The notes beneath the pieces were generated by a model. That model made no database searches. It was not told where the DNA came from and saw nothing but the letters and a program-made list of their open reading frames with translations. Shown here one piece after another: positions 21,857 to 32,316 of a DNA stretch of 58,385 bases; within the stretch, counting starts at the first letter, position 1; each line of letters starts with the position of its first letter. The stretch lies in assembly GCA_032718475.1 (NCBI GenBank), contig JAUCBJ010007168.1, forward strand, positions 64,001 through 122,385. The letters are read 5' to 3'. A program made the translations under genes and the position numbers. This DNA is from Nemertoderma westbladi. Taxonomy: Eukaryota > Xenacoelomorpha > Nemertodermatida > Nemertodermatidae.

Positions 21857-24650
21857 CTATCGGCGTAAGCTCAGTATGAAGCTGTTGGTAGATAGATCGT
21901 TCACCATATCGAGATGGATAGCTCTACAAGTCATACAGACAAAGATGACACACCATCTCTTGACTATAGTCCTAGCACGATATACTTCAATAGGGCCAAA
22001 TAAATCCACGCCGGTATTAGTAAAGGGTGGTTCATAGAAGCTTACGCGTTCCCTAGGTAATTCTGCCTCTCGCTGTGTTAAAGGCCTACTGAATGCTTTC
22101 CTACAGGGTATGCAGTTCCTAAGAACTTGGTTCATAGCTCTACGGGGTTTATGAAAATAATAGCGAGTTCGAATTTCGCTAAGAACTCGTTCTCTACCAG
22201 CATGGTAAAGCTTACTGTGAACATCTACAATCATCTTGATTTGTATTTCAAGATTTCTAATGAGTATGGGAAACTTAGTGTCAAAGGATAATGGAGCATT
22301 AGTTAGTCTTCCTCTAACGCGTATTAACCCATCTATCATTGTGCTAGAGAAACGATCCCTTAAGCGCATCTGTGGATTTCTCAACAACAGAAAATACTTA
22401 TCGGAATACTCATAGCATTGCAGGAGTCTCAGTATCTGCTTATTGGTTTCTTCATGCTCCTGGTAACTGATCTTTTCCTTCAGAAATCTGTCTGATATCT
22501 TGTATTTGGGAAGATCTTTAACAACATGGACCTGCGCAGATGTCAGTGGAGCAGTATCACTAGCGATTTTCTTTCTGGAGTAATGATAATGAAAACATCG
22601 CTTCAAATATGCAATGGCCTTACAGAGCCGATTCCAGGAGCTATAGTGATGTATCGCTCTTTGCAGGAGGGGTGAGAGTCCCTGCGAGACGTCTGGTGTT
22701 CCAGATTTCCAATCTCTCTGTCTGATTTCCACAACAGTCTTCTTTGTTGCTGGGAATTTTGGATCCAAAGCGTCGTCTCCGGAAATGTGCAGTACAGACA
22801 GATCTATCACTGGTTTAAATAACTTCGATTTACTCGCCCGGGTTTTAGGTTTGACTTTCTCCGCTCCCTTGGCTTGTCTAATCTCAGCCGTGGTAAGATG
22901 AGGAGGCCATTCATCTTCTTCCTTGCTTAGGAAGTCGGGTCCACCTAACCAGTCTGGAGTATCTATCAGTTCTTGTGGAGTTGCTCCTCTGGAGGCGATG
23001 TCGGCTGGATTAATCGTCCCAGGGCAATGTCTCCATTGATCTATCTTCGTGCGACTAAGTATAATGGCTACTCTGTTGGTAGCGAAGACGCTGAACTTAC
23101 AGACTTCATTGGTTATATACTCCAACACGAGTAAAGCATCGGTCCAATAGACAGTTTTCTCCAGTGGATAGTCGATCTGTTCTGTTACATTCCGGCCGAT
23201 GGCTGTAGTGTATAGAGCCGCTTTTAACTCTGCTCGAGGAACTTTCAGCTTGTTGTTTATCAAAGCCTTAGAGGTAACCAAGGCGAGCTTAATTCCATCC
23301 GGAGTTTCAACCCTCAAGTAGGATACTATACCTATTCCCATGTTGCTGGCGTCTCCAAACACATGGAGTTGATAGGAATACGTGGGGAGAACGTGACCAA
23401 AATATGAACGGGAAATAATAAAGTTCTCGATGGAAGGTAGAGAATCTTCCCATTTCATCCAATTCTTTAGCAGTTCTCCCTTAAGTGGATCGTCCCATGA
23501 GTGGTTTTCAAGCCACATTTGTTGTACTAAACTCCGAGCAATCAATATAACTGGGCTAATAAATCCCAATGGATCGAAATAAGTGCTCAGGATACTTAGA
23601 CAAATCCGTTTAGTTCGAATTGGATTATCTTGCTGTTTTAACTGGAAAAACAGGATATCTCTCTCCGTGTCCCATTTCAAACCAAGCGTCTTGGTTTCTG
23701 GAAGATTGTCTTTGATAAGGTCTAGATCTTTAACTCCTCGGTCTTCTACTGGGATCGATTCCAGAAATTCACTGGAGTTACTGGTGAATTTAGTTAATCG
23801 AAATCCACCTCTTTTCAAGCACTTTACCGTTCCCTTGGCGACATCAATGACTTCTTCCACCGATGGGAGGGATTTTAAATTGTCGTCTATGTATATATCC
23901 CGTTTGATGTTGTCGATAACCGCTTTAGAGAAGGCGTCCCGGTTGTCATCAGCAGTGGTGCTCACTACTGAGCAGGCGTTTGAGGAGCTCGAGATGATCC
24001 CAAAAGCCTGGATGGTCATCCAGTACTCCACTGGTTTCTGGTTGAGGTCTCCTTCAGGCCACCACAGAAATTGTAGGCTATCTCGATCCCTATCCAGCGC
24101 CTTAACTTGTAAAAACATGCCTTCTAAATCCGAAGCAAAAGCGATCGAATATTGTCGTAATCTTAAGAGTATTCCCAACAAGGATTGGAGTAAGTTGGGT
24201 TCCGCCAACAACTCTGAGTTAAGGGATTGGCCCATGTAAAGGGCGGAGCCGTCAAATACTACCCGGACTTCGTTGGGTTTACCGGGTTTGGGAACGTAAT
24301 GATGTGTTAAATAGTACGTTCTCTCAGTTATGGGTGTTTCTTCCAGTACTCGCTCCGCATATCCCTTGTCAATGAATTTCTTCAGCTGGGTCTTGTACAT
24401 CTCCTTCGCCGAAGCATTTGCCGTAAGGTGTCGATGTAGTTGCGCGATTCTCTTCTCCGCCAAGGGTCGGTTATTTATAAAATTGGGTTCTCTCCGTCGG
24501 AAAGGCAGGCCAATCTCATACCTACCTTGATCTTTAAGAAAACGTGTGGTCGTTTCCTGTATCTGCTTGGCTCTTTCTTCTTCTACCGATAGGGCCTTAT
24601 CGTAGGAATTAGGCTCTATAGCTTCTTGAGTAAAGAATCGTACGGCATGT
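21857..24650 (-). CDS. BEL/Pao Pol: RT, RNase H, integrase N-terminus
   Basis: The frame enters from gag by a +1 shift at about 24650 and runs about 930 codons to a TAG at 21854-21856. RT carries VRVVFDGSALYMGQ, the first catalytic aspartate in FASDLEGMFLQV, and the YIDD box (IYIDDNLKS near 23890). RNase H has FGDASNMGIG, a glutamate in VPRAELKAALY, and VYWTDALLVLEYI. An HHCC zinc domain (YHAGRERVL, then CIPC) precedes the integrase core with GVDLFGPIE. The order RT-RH-IN and the wording of each block are BEL/Pao. The protein would act in cytoplasmic particles and then join cDNA to chromosomes. The internal stop removes the rest of integrase. Confidence 0.92.
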
Positions 24651-24662
24651 TCATCGCAAGTC
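24640..24662 (-). promoter_or_regulatory. Possible +1 frameshift site at the gag-pol junction
   Basis: Gag ends GAC TTG CGA TGA and pol reads in the +1 frame as ACT TGC GAT GAA. A rare arginine CGA codon followed by UGA is the sort of slow context seen at programmed +1 sites. A simple one-base deletion is equally possible, because this copy has other frameshifts and element 1 has none here. Confidence 0.35.
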
Positions 24663-27002
24663 TTCGTTGTTGTAACGATCTATCACTTCATTCAGTTCGT
24701 CGCTGTAATCGACTTGTCCCGCTGGATGGATGAGGTGACACAGGTTCACTTGGTTTTTCCAAGTTTCATTTTCCGTAAGGAGGTCGATGGTATTCTCCTC
24801 GTCGAATAGTTGATGAATATCGTCATTATCTGAGGAGTATGGTGTTCCCTCAGGTGTATCGTCTCCCTCACTGATTTCCTCTTCCCATTCACTCACCTGG
24901 TGGACTTGATCTTTAGGTGGCCTTTCCATGAGTGTCCTACGGGAAGGTCCAGTAAAGTACCAACCTACTCTAGTTCTTCCCGCATAGGATTGCAGTGGTT
25001 GCGGTTGAGCAGGCCGTTTCTCTAATGTCTCCAACGCCTCATGCGCATTTTGGCCGATGAGTATTTGTACCCCTGGGTAGTCGGTGTTGAATCTAGGTAT
25101 ATCATGCTGCTGGGTGAAATCATCTTCATCCCAGTTATAAGGTTCCACTTGGCTGGTAGCGAAGTTCTTTATCGCCACCATTTTTACTGACCTTACACTG
25201 TGTTCTCCTAGTTTATCCTGGGGGGTGGACAACGCGCCTACATAGTAGTTTGTAGCTACTGTAGATTTCCAAACCTGCATAATTCCTGAAAGGTTCAACT
25301 TAGTTCGGAACTTGGGTTGTCCAGCAAAAATGTCTTTGGCTAGTTCTTTGTCGATGAATGTTCCTGTGCTGCCGGAGTCAAGGAGGGCGTTCACTATATA
25401 GCTCTTTTGTAACCCGTGGACTCTCAACTGCACTACGGGAAATTCTCGGATTCCTACGTTGGAAGTTGGCGCTTTCCAAGATGGTTGTCGATCAGGAATA
25501 GTTAGGGGGAGCTCACTATCAGTTTCAGTCTCATACGTAAGTGCTCGATACACTGCGGTGTTTATCATATAGCAGGATTCGTTTTCGTCGGAGAATTTGT
25601 CCGTATAAAATCCTTCCATCGCAGAACTGTGGTCAGTGTCGTTCACATCACTGAATTGGACATGTAGTTCGGACTCACTTACCTGACTCGGGCTGTTTCT
25701 TTCAAATTCGGTGTGCAACAAGATATGATGTTTCGCGCCGCACTTAGCGCACCTAGCATCTGAGTAACAGGACCGCCGTTGGTGTCCTCGTCTGAGACAA
25801 TTATAACACAACCGCTTATCCCACATGACATCACGTCTATCCTTAAGGGATTTCTTCAAGAATTCATCACATACACTTAAACGATGGGGCCCGTCGCACA
25901 GCGCACATTTTGGTTTGATGCTACTTACTTTAACTTGGGTAGTGTTGTGCACACTCGTTCTTTCCTCGGGCTTTCTTCCATGAATTATCTTAGGAGACGT
26001 AGGAGGAGTTTTTGTTACCTGTTCTCTCCTGTCACTTGTTCGAGACTTAAATTTACTTATGTCTTTAGGTGTTTTGTTGACATAGTAAGACCTTTTGGTG
26101 TCTTTCCCGCTGTTCTCCTCTTGAGAGGTTTGGCATTCGCCGTTGTCTGTATAACACACTGGTGTTACCTTTCTCCTAGAAACGGGTTTTACACTCACCT
26201 TATTTTCCGGTGTCTTCTCTCGGGACTGCTTTAGGAGCTGTAATTTCACCTCTCCATTTAAGAATGACATGAGATCATCCATGGTAGGGTCTCTTTGTTG
26301 TTGTTCCATCATATATAGAACTCTTTTGTCCCAACGAGTACCCACTCCACCCTTTGGCAAGGTAGATGCTACAGCTCCAATAACCATAGAACTCTGATAT
26401 TCATGAGACTTACCTAGCCAATCTAATTGTCTACAGATCTCCTGGATCTCATCGGAAAATTCTATAATCCCGCTGCTAAGAAACTTTCGGGGCGCTACCA
26501 ATTTCGCATACAAATACCTAGCTATGTTAGTCCTATTACCATACCTGATGTTCAGTGTATCCCAAACTTGTCTTAATCCATCTGGATGTCCAATAAACTT
26601 TAACGCCATTAACTTGGGAGATCCTTCCAAGCACTCGATGAGGAATCTAAGTTTCTCTCCGTTAGATAGTATGTTATCTTTATAATATTCATTAAAAGGT
26701 AACCATTTCATCTCATCTCTGTTGAACTTGACGATCTCTCCCACCTTTACCGCTTGACGGGCTTCGGTTCTAGCCATTTGATGCGTAAAACTTTCTTGGG
26801 CCATCGTATTATTTAATATCGAGTTATCGGTATATAAATTTCTCGGATTATGATCAGGTCTATATGGAATATCATTATCAACAGGTTTATAATTACCCTT
26901 TATAGGGTTTATTATAGGAGTTTCTACTTCACTAGCAGTATAGATGCGTGTAGGCTCCACACCTTGCGCATGAAATACTTCAGACCTAACAGGTTGACAC
27001 AT
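24651..27002 (-). CDS. BEL/Pao Gag with protease
   Basis: A 783-codon frame from ATG 27002 (context ACAATGT). A DUF1759-type region covers about residues 90-260 (KFNRDEMKWLPFNEYY). Knuckles follow: CALCDGPH near 366, CYNCLRRGHQRRSC near 400 and CAKCGAKHH near 417. The DUF1758 protease has LLDSGSTGTFID near residue 539 and IQILIG-like VQILIGQNAHEAL near 650. It ends ...NNEDLR with UGA, while pol continues in the +1 frame. Element 1 has the equivalent regions fused without a shift and with a much longer N-terminus, so the start at 27002 may be internal to a formerly longer Gag (see 27005-29397). Confidence 0.88.
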   Translation of the reverse strand: MCQPVRSEVFHAQGVEPTRIYTASEVETPIINPIKGNYKPVDNDIPYRPDHNPRNLYTDNSILNNTMAQESFTHQMARTEARQAVKVGEIVKFNRDEMKWLPFNEYYKDNILSNGEKLRFLIECLEGSPKLMALKFIGHPDGLRQVWDTLNIRYGNRTNIARYLYAKLVAPRKFLSSGIIEFSDEIQEICRQLDWLGKSHEYQSSMVIGAVASTLPKGGVGTRWDKRVLYMMEQQQRDPTMDDLMSFLNGEVKLQLLKQSREKTPENKVSVKPVSRRKVTPVCYTDNGECQTSQEENSGKDTKRSYYVNKTPKDISKFKSRTSDRREQVTKTPPTSPKIIHGRKPEERTSVHNTTQVKVSSIKPKCALCDGPHRLSVCDEFLKKSLKDRRDVMWDKRLCYNCLRRGHQRRSCYSDARCAKCGAKHHILLHTEFERNSPSQVSESELHVQFSDVNDTDHSSAMEGFYTDKFSDENESCYMINTAVYRALTYETETDSELPLTIPDRQPSWKAPTSNVGIREFPVVQLRVHGLQKSYIVNALLDSGSTGTFIDKELAKDIFAGQPKFRTKLNLSGIMQVWKSTVATNYYVGALSTPQDKLGEHSVRSVKMVAIKNFATSQVEPYNWDEDDFTQQHDIPRFNTDYPGVQILIGQNAHEALETLEKRPAQPQPLQSYAGRTRVGWYFTGPSRRTLMERPPKDQVHQVSEWEEEISEGDDTPEGTPYSSDNDDIHQLFDEENTIDLLTENETWKNQVNLCHLIHPAGQVDYSDELNEVIDRYNNEDLR

Positions 27003-27004
27003 TG

Positions 27005-29397
27005 TTACAGGGGGTGGTGGTATGGTATACCCCTTTGTATATTTACTAATTTATCGCGTTCTAACGCGATACTCTGCTGCACTTCTTGCAGTTCTAACCT
27101 ACCCTCTCTTACTGTTCCCTTTAACTGCTGCACAGTCCCTTCCATTTCTCGGACGTGCTGGGAGGAACGTATGCGCTGTTCCTCCAATTGTCCGAGCAAG
27201 AGATCCATCCACCGCCGTCCCTCATCCACCCACTCGACTGCCGAAGCGGGAGCCGCCAACATAGTAGCGGGTAGACGAGGGACGACGGGCGATAAATCGT
27301 TGATGTCTCGCTCGGCGTCCAAGACTGGGACTGTTTCTGCAGCTATTCTATTGGGCACAGGTTATTTAGTACTGTGCAAAGGGAATTTAGAGTTAGGTTC
27401 TGGAAGTACAGGGGTCTCTATCACAGAAGGGGTGGCTTCAAGAACAGGCCCAATTATTTCAGGCTCATCTACTATAGTAGGAAGTCTTTCTACTCTAATA
27501 GTTTGGTCTGTGGGTTCTGTACTACCTAAGTCTACACTAGCTAGTTGCCTTCTCACAGCTGGGGGCAAATTAGGCAATTTCTGACGGTGGGGTGTTCTTC
27601 TACGTCTGCTGGAACGAGATCTATTTCCTCCGCCTTCAGGATCTGTTGTATCGCCTTCATCAGATGATGTAAAGCCCTGTCTCTCGGGAGTAGATCGACC
27701 TATCAGCTGCATCTGACTAGCTGTTATATGTTTATTTATGTAGTCTTGCTTCTCTTGAAGATTTTCCAACTCTAGTTGGGTTGTCTCTTCAGATGCCTTC
27801 CGTTTTGCTTCTACCACTGCCTCTGCCGCAGTTCTTTCTGCTTCTGCCGCTCCTGCTTTTCTTTCTGCCTCTGCCACTGCCGCTTTTCTTTCTGCCTCTG
27901 CCACTGCTGCTTTTCTTTCTGCCTCTGCCACTGCAGCCTTTCTTTTCACTTCTGCCGCTGCCGCTGTTGCTGCCTTTCTGTCTTCTATTTGTTGTTCTTC
28001 TATTTTTTTCTTCCTGTTCCCTAACGATGCGGATTCTTTCATCAAATTTAGCTCGATCCGCTTCTAACCTTTCCGCATCTAAAGAGTCTAGCACAAATTT
28101 GGCTTCCTCACTATTAGGGTGAAGTCCAGCTAGCCGTCTCCTTAACTCTTTGTCACCTATAAATCGTTGATAGTCTGACAGATAGATGTCAATGGCATCC
28201 TTCTTCGGAGGTTTCTCTGATGTCGGTTCGCTTTCCACTTGAGAAAAGGTAGCGTCTGTTGATTCTCCGTGGGTTGAGCGCTCAGTTAGCTGAATTTTCC
28301 ATTGGGTTGTTCCTTGGACTTTAAGACTCACTCGTTGGAACCAAGTCTTTACGGCAACTTGCAACGACGTGTCTTGGCTTCTCTTCAAGGCTTCCTCAAA
28401 GGCCGAAAGGATTAGTCTGATTCTTAGAATGCGTTCTCGAACTTGATAAAGCAGCTCTCCCTGCTCTTGAGGTCCGTGAGGTTGTTGAAACAGGTGTTCC
28501 TCTAATCGCTCCAAAGAGCTGAAGAATCCCTGGACATATCCTGCTGCCGACCTCTTCCACACAGCTGGATCTCGAGTGTCCCTTACTACTCCCATCCTAT
28601 ATAAGTCCTCCCAGGCAGCCTCTTCAAGGCTTCCTCAAAGGCCGAAAGGATTAGTCTGATTCTTAGAATGCGTTCTCGAACTTGATAAAGCAGCTCTCCC
28701 TGCTCTTGAGGTCCGTGAGGTTGTTGAAACAGGTGTTCCTCTAATCGCTCCAAAGAGCTGAAGAATCCCTGGACATATCCTGCTGCCGACCTCTTCCACA
28801 CAGCTGGATCTCGAGTGTCCCTTACTACTCCCATCCTATATAAGTCCTCCTAGGCAGCTTTCGATAAGTTAAACGGGAGTCCGGGTCCGGGAAAGTTCCA
28901 TTGCTCCTCGACAATAGACCTTAATTCCTCCATCATGTATACTGCATAACTCTCCCTGGCCGATCGCTAACTTCTTGCCCAATCGATTTGATGTTCTTCC
29001 ACAGCAATCAATACTCTCGTGAGTACAGCCTCAGGAAGAATGAGAAGCGGATCAGAATAAACTGCTTCTGCCATCTTTGCTCCGATCTCCGGTGTCAACT
29101 CTACAGTATCTGTACTACTGGAGCGATCGGACCGCTGAGAAATAAGTTCTCGGCTCGGGTGTTGCTGGTGCTGCTGTTTAACAGCTGCCTCTTGGTCCCG
29201 CTTGACTTGAGCCCGCATGCCTATAATAGACCTACGGTGCTTGACTAGCCTAGGGTCTGATACTACTACTAAAGGGATGACCTTTCTTACAGTAGGAGGG
29301 GACTTGGACTTGGTCTAGGATGTTCTACACTCTTGTCTGAGTCGCAGACTGTTTTTTCTAGCAGACTATCTGACAGATTTTGCTTTGTGTCAGCCAT
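27005..29397 (-). pseudogene. Broken Gag N-terminal coiled-coil region of element 2
   Basis: ATG at 29397 (AACATGG context) starts MADTKQNLSDSLLEKT, similar in character to the N-terminus of element 1. The frame is then lost at about 29305 and continues in other frames at 28967-29218, 28020-28595, 27362-28010 and 27005-27361. Breaks include a frameshift at an A7 run (about 28004-28010) and an in-frame TAA at about 27362. The pieces are Arg/Glu/Ala-rich coiled coil, with repeated AEAERKAAV units at about 27840-27940, and correspond to residues 1-800 of element 1's Gag. The region is therefore a decayed part of one polyprotein, not four genes. Confidence 0.65.
28382..28859 (-). repeat. 239-bp direct tandem duplication in gag
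   Basis: TCTTCAAGGCTTCCTCAAAG begins at 28382 and again at 28621, and the two 239-bp copies (28382-28620 and 28621-28859) are almost identical to their ends. Each contains the same MGVVRDTRDPAVWKRSAAG start. The downstream copy keeps a long frame, while the upstream copy runs into a stop after EEALKR. Near identity implies a recent duplication. Confidence 0.92.
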
Positions 29398-29431
29398 GTT
29401 TGATTGTACAGTTGAATGCCTACTACTATAA

Positions 29432-29799
29432 CAGTAATAACTACTACTACATGCACACATCTCCAACCAGACACTATATAACATTGGAGGTTTCTCATTG
29501 GTTCCCCCAAGCTTGACACTAGAACAAAATCGCCTCCGCTTTGCAGGACATTGCTTTCGCCGTGAGGACCAGCCAGTGCATAATCTTGTACTTTGGCAGC
29601 CTCATGGAGTGAATAAGCATGGTGCACAGCCCATGACTTTCTTGAGACGCATCTTAAAGGACACTGGCCTTAAAGATGCTGATGATCTAACAAATGTCAT
29701 GGGTGATAGGGAGTTGTGGCGGTGCAATTTTGTTGACAAGCCGGCACAGCATTCTTAAAAATGCAGCTGCAATGCAGCATGCCGATCCTAGTAGTACTA
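29432..29799 (+). mobile_element. LINE 3'-end fragment inserted in the element 2 leader
   Basis: The frame RLRFAGHCFRREDQPVHNLV...GVNKHGAQPMTFLRRILKDTG (29520-29755) is the typical C-terminal tail of LINE reverse transcriptase proteins. It matches the end of the LINE at 49.2-49.4 kb nearly word for word, including the ATGCAGCTGCAATGCAGCAT 3' hairpin. CTACTACTATAACA-like sequence on both sides (about 29420 and 29790) looks like the target duplication. It is strongly 5'-truncated. Confidence 0.8.
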
Positions 29800-31240
29800 C
29801 TATAACAACAGTTAAAGCAAGACTAGTAATTCAATATCAACTGTAAGCCTAGTGATCAATTACAATTACTGATACCGTTACTCAATGTAACGCGATATAT
29901 ATAGTATTAGAATACCGGTATACACTTATAGTATATATATAAGCACTGCCACAAACTATGTTTAGTCACAGAATACCGGTATATAATTTCAGCCTAAATT
30001 TATATAGATATATATAATAAGCCGACCTCAAATACCGGTATACAGCATACACTTATAGTATATATAAGTATGATTAAAGACCAGAGTTAATTACAGAATA
30101 CCGGTATATAATTTCAGCATAAATTTATATAAATAAATATAATAAGCCTACTATAAATACCGGTAATGTCAATTATTTTATAATAATTGAATTTCTGAAT
30201 TTAAAGGTTACTTTCTTTTACTCTATTACTGTTATCAAGCAGTAGCCCATCTGCTATTAAGACCTAATTGATGTATAACAGGCCTACTATTTTATAAATC
30301 GGTTTGAGTTGATTTATAATATATTTATATATACCCGTATAATGGGTTTTGTCAATATTGAAACAAATGTTATTATTTCTAGTTAAGGGGGTCACTACAC
30401 AGAAGCTAAACGCTCTCAGTGAAGTGCTACTTGTTGGACACTAAAACAAATAATTCTACTTGACTAAGTAAATTATTACTACAAATTACGTACAATTACA
30501 GGGTGAGATTACAATCTCTAAATAAACACAAAAAATTACAAGTACAAATTTTAGGGTAATTTTTACAGGGAATTCTACAAACCAGTCTAACAAGGAGTTA
30601 GAATTTCTGGTTATTACCAACGGGCAGGATACTACGGTATTTGAAAATAATTAAGCAGTAGTAAATACACTGTGTTGTCCAGATAAGAAATTACCACCGT
30701 CTGACGACTTATAGTCTTTTTGCTATACAGCACTATAAGTACTACGTATGTACCCGGAGTGTCTCTACCTACCTGGAAGTTAATTACCGCAGCCTACCAT
30801 AGCTAACGTGCCTATTAACCACTTTACAACACAAATATACTGCCTACAAACTAATTACCTTCGGAAAGTACTGTACACTAAACCCTAGATTAGGTACAAA
30901 TACTTGTATAACAAATAACCAGCAGTTAAATATACTTGTACAGCTAAAGGAACCACGGTATCTGCTGGAGTGACTAGCGCATAAAATCACCAGTCTTTAC
31001 CTACGCCGAGCAGCCCTGATGTAGTACCGGGGTTAATTTAACTATAACGGTATGTATAACAAGCACAATTACTGAAGGAATAAACTTGGGGAATTTGAAG
31101 GTTGCGATTACTTGCATAAACTCTGAATCATAAATATTAGACTACTATTAGACTTATTACTACACAAACAAAATACAGACCAAATGCTGGCAGATTACTG
31201 TCAGGCCTAAATAAACTACAGTATATGCAGACTCCGAAGT
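29800..31240 (-). other. AT-rich leader of element 2 with a 125-bp duplication
   Basis: No gene. GAATACCGGTATATAATTTC occurs at 29971 and 30096 as part of two copies about 125 bp long. The remainder is AT-rich and lies between the gag start and the 5' LTR of the element. Confidence 0.45.
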
Positions 31241-31241
31241 T

Positions 31242-31973
31242 GTGGGGCGAGCCACGAAGTTGGTTTGCATAAATTGACCCACCCCCTAACAGTGTCAATT
31301 CGATAAGGCTCTGCCAACTTCGTGCTGCGCGAAGTCCCCACTTCGTGTTAGTTAGTATGCGTTCTAACCTAGTAGTACGACTTATTCTTTCGGGGAGGGG
31401 GGGGGGTGATTTACCTTACTACACTGGCTGCCCCCACGTTCCTAACTAGCACTTTATCGGACCTACACTCTACACAAAGTGGGGACTTCGCGCAGCACGA
31501 AGTTGGCGGAGCCTTAGCGAATTGACACTGTTAGGGGGTGGGTCAATTTATGCAAATAGTTGTCGTTGTCACGTTGGCCTTCTAGCGGCAGACTGGAGAA
31601 CTGCAGATGGATCATTGAAAGTCACAGCTAATGGTCTAATACATATCTGCCAAGTTTCAGCTTAAACGGATTAAAAGCAAAGAAATGGGAGGGCATTTAA
31701 TGTTTAGACATGTGGCCCTCTAGCGGGAGACCATTGCACTGATGGTGTCTGAAAGTCTCTCAAAAATCTCAACTTTTGCTCATATTGATACCTACAAATT
31801 TTCAACTTGGCAGCTTTAAATCCGACAAAGTTATTAGCATGTCAAAATCGTAACGACGACGACGACGACGACAACGACGACGACGACGACGACGACAACT
31901 ATTTGCATAAATTGACCCACCCCCTAACAGTGTCAATTCGCTAAGGCTCCGCCAACTTCGTGGCTCGCCCCAC
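31242..31973. mobile_element. Foldback MITE cluster with (CGA)n
   Basis: The outer ends GTGGGGCGAGCCACGAAGTT (31242) and its complement (ending 31973) are inverted. A block containing TTGCATAAATTGACCCACCC and CTAACAGTGTCAATTCG occurs three times: direct at 31264, inverted at about 31505-31555 and direct at about 31906. A CGA/CAA microsatellite lies at about 31851-31892. A third inner pair uses CTTCGCGCAGCACGAAG. The pattern suggests one foldback element inserted in, or recombined with, another of the same family. The Arg-rich ORF across the microsatellite is not a gene. Confidence 0.7.
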
Positions 31974-32316
31974 ACACACTGCAATCTCTCGACTCAACAG
32001 CAACCAGACAACAATCAGCCTACAAATTATTTATACAATCTGAGCAGGCTTACACGCCTTCTGCTCAATATTACTCTTACAGATAAATAAAACTGACAGA
32101 AGTAAGTAAAATCCCAATAAAAACCAGGGCTGCAGTCCCTGATTAAATATCAAACCTACGGGTATATAATTATCAAAATCTAATAATACTGATGTACCTG
32201 TACTGCTGTAAGTACCGGTTCTGGTAGTTATGTAGTTAGGCCTACAGGTTACCGGTCGACCGGTACTTTCGACTTTATTGCCTACGTTGCAATAAAGAAA
32301 CTAAAATAACTGTTAT

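Noticed and set aside
28003-28012. Programmed frameshifting at an A7 run in gag
   Set aside because: The required shift is +1, while A-run slippage sites usually act as -1 sites, and neighbouring breaks show the region is simply decayed. Homopolymer error or mutation is more likely.
31802-31984. Arginine-rich 60-codon ORF
   Set aside because: The Arg tract is a translation of the CGA microsatellite inside a MITE.
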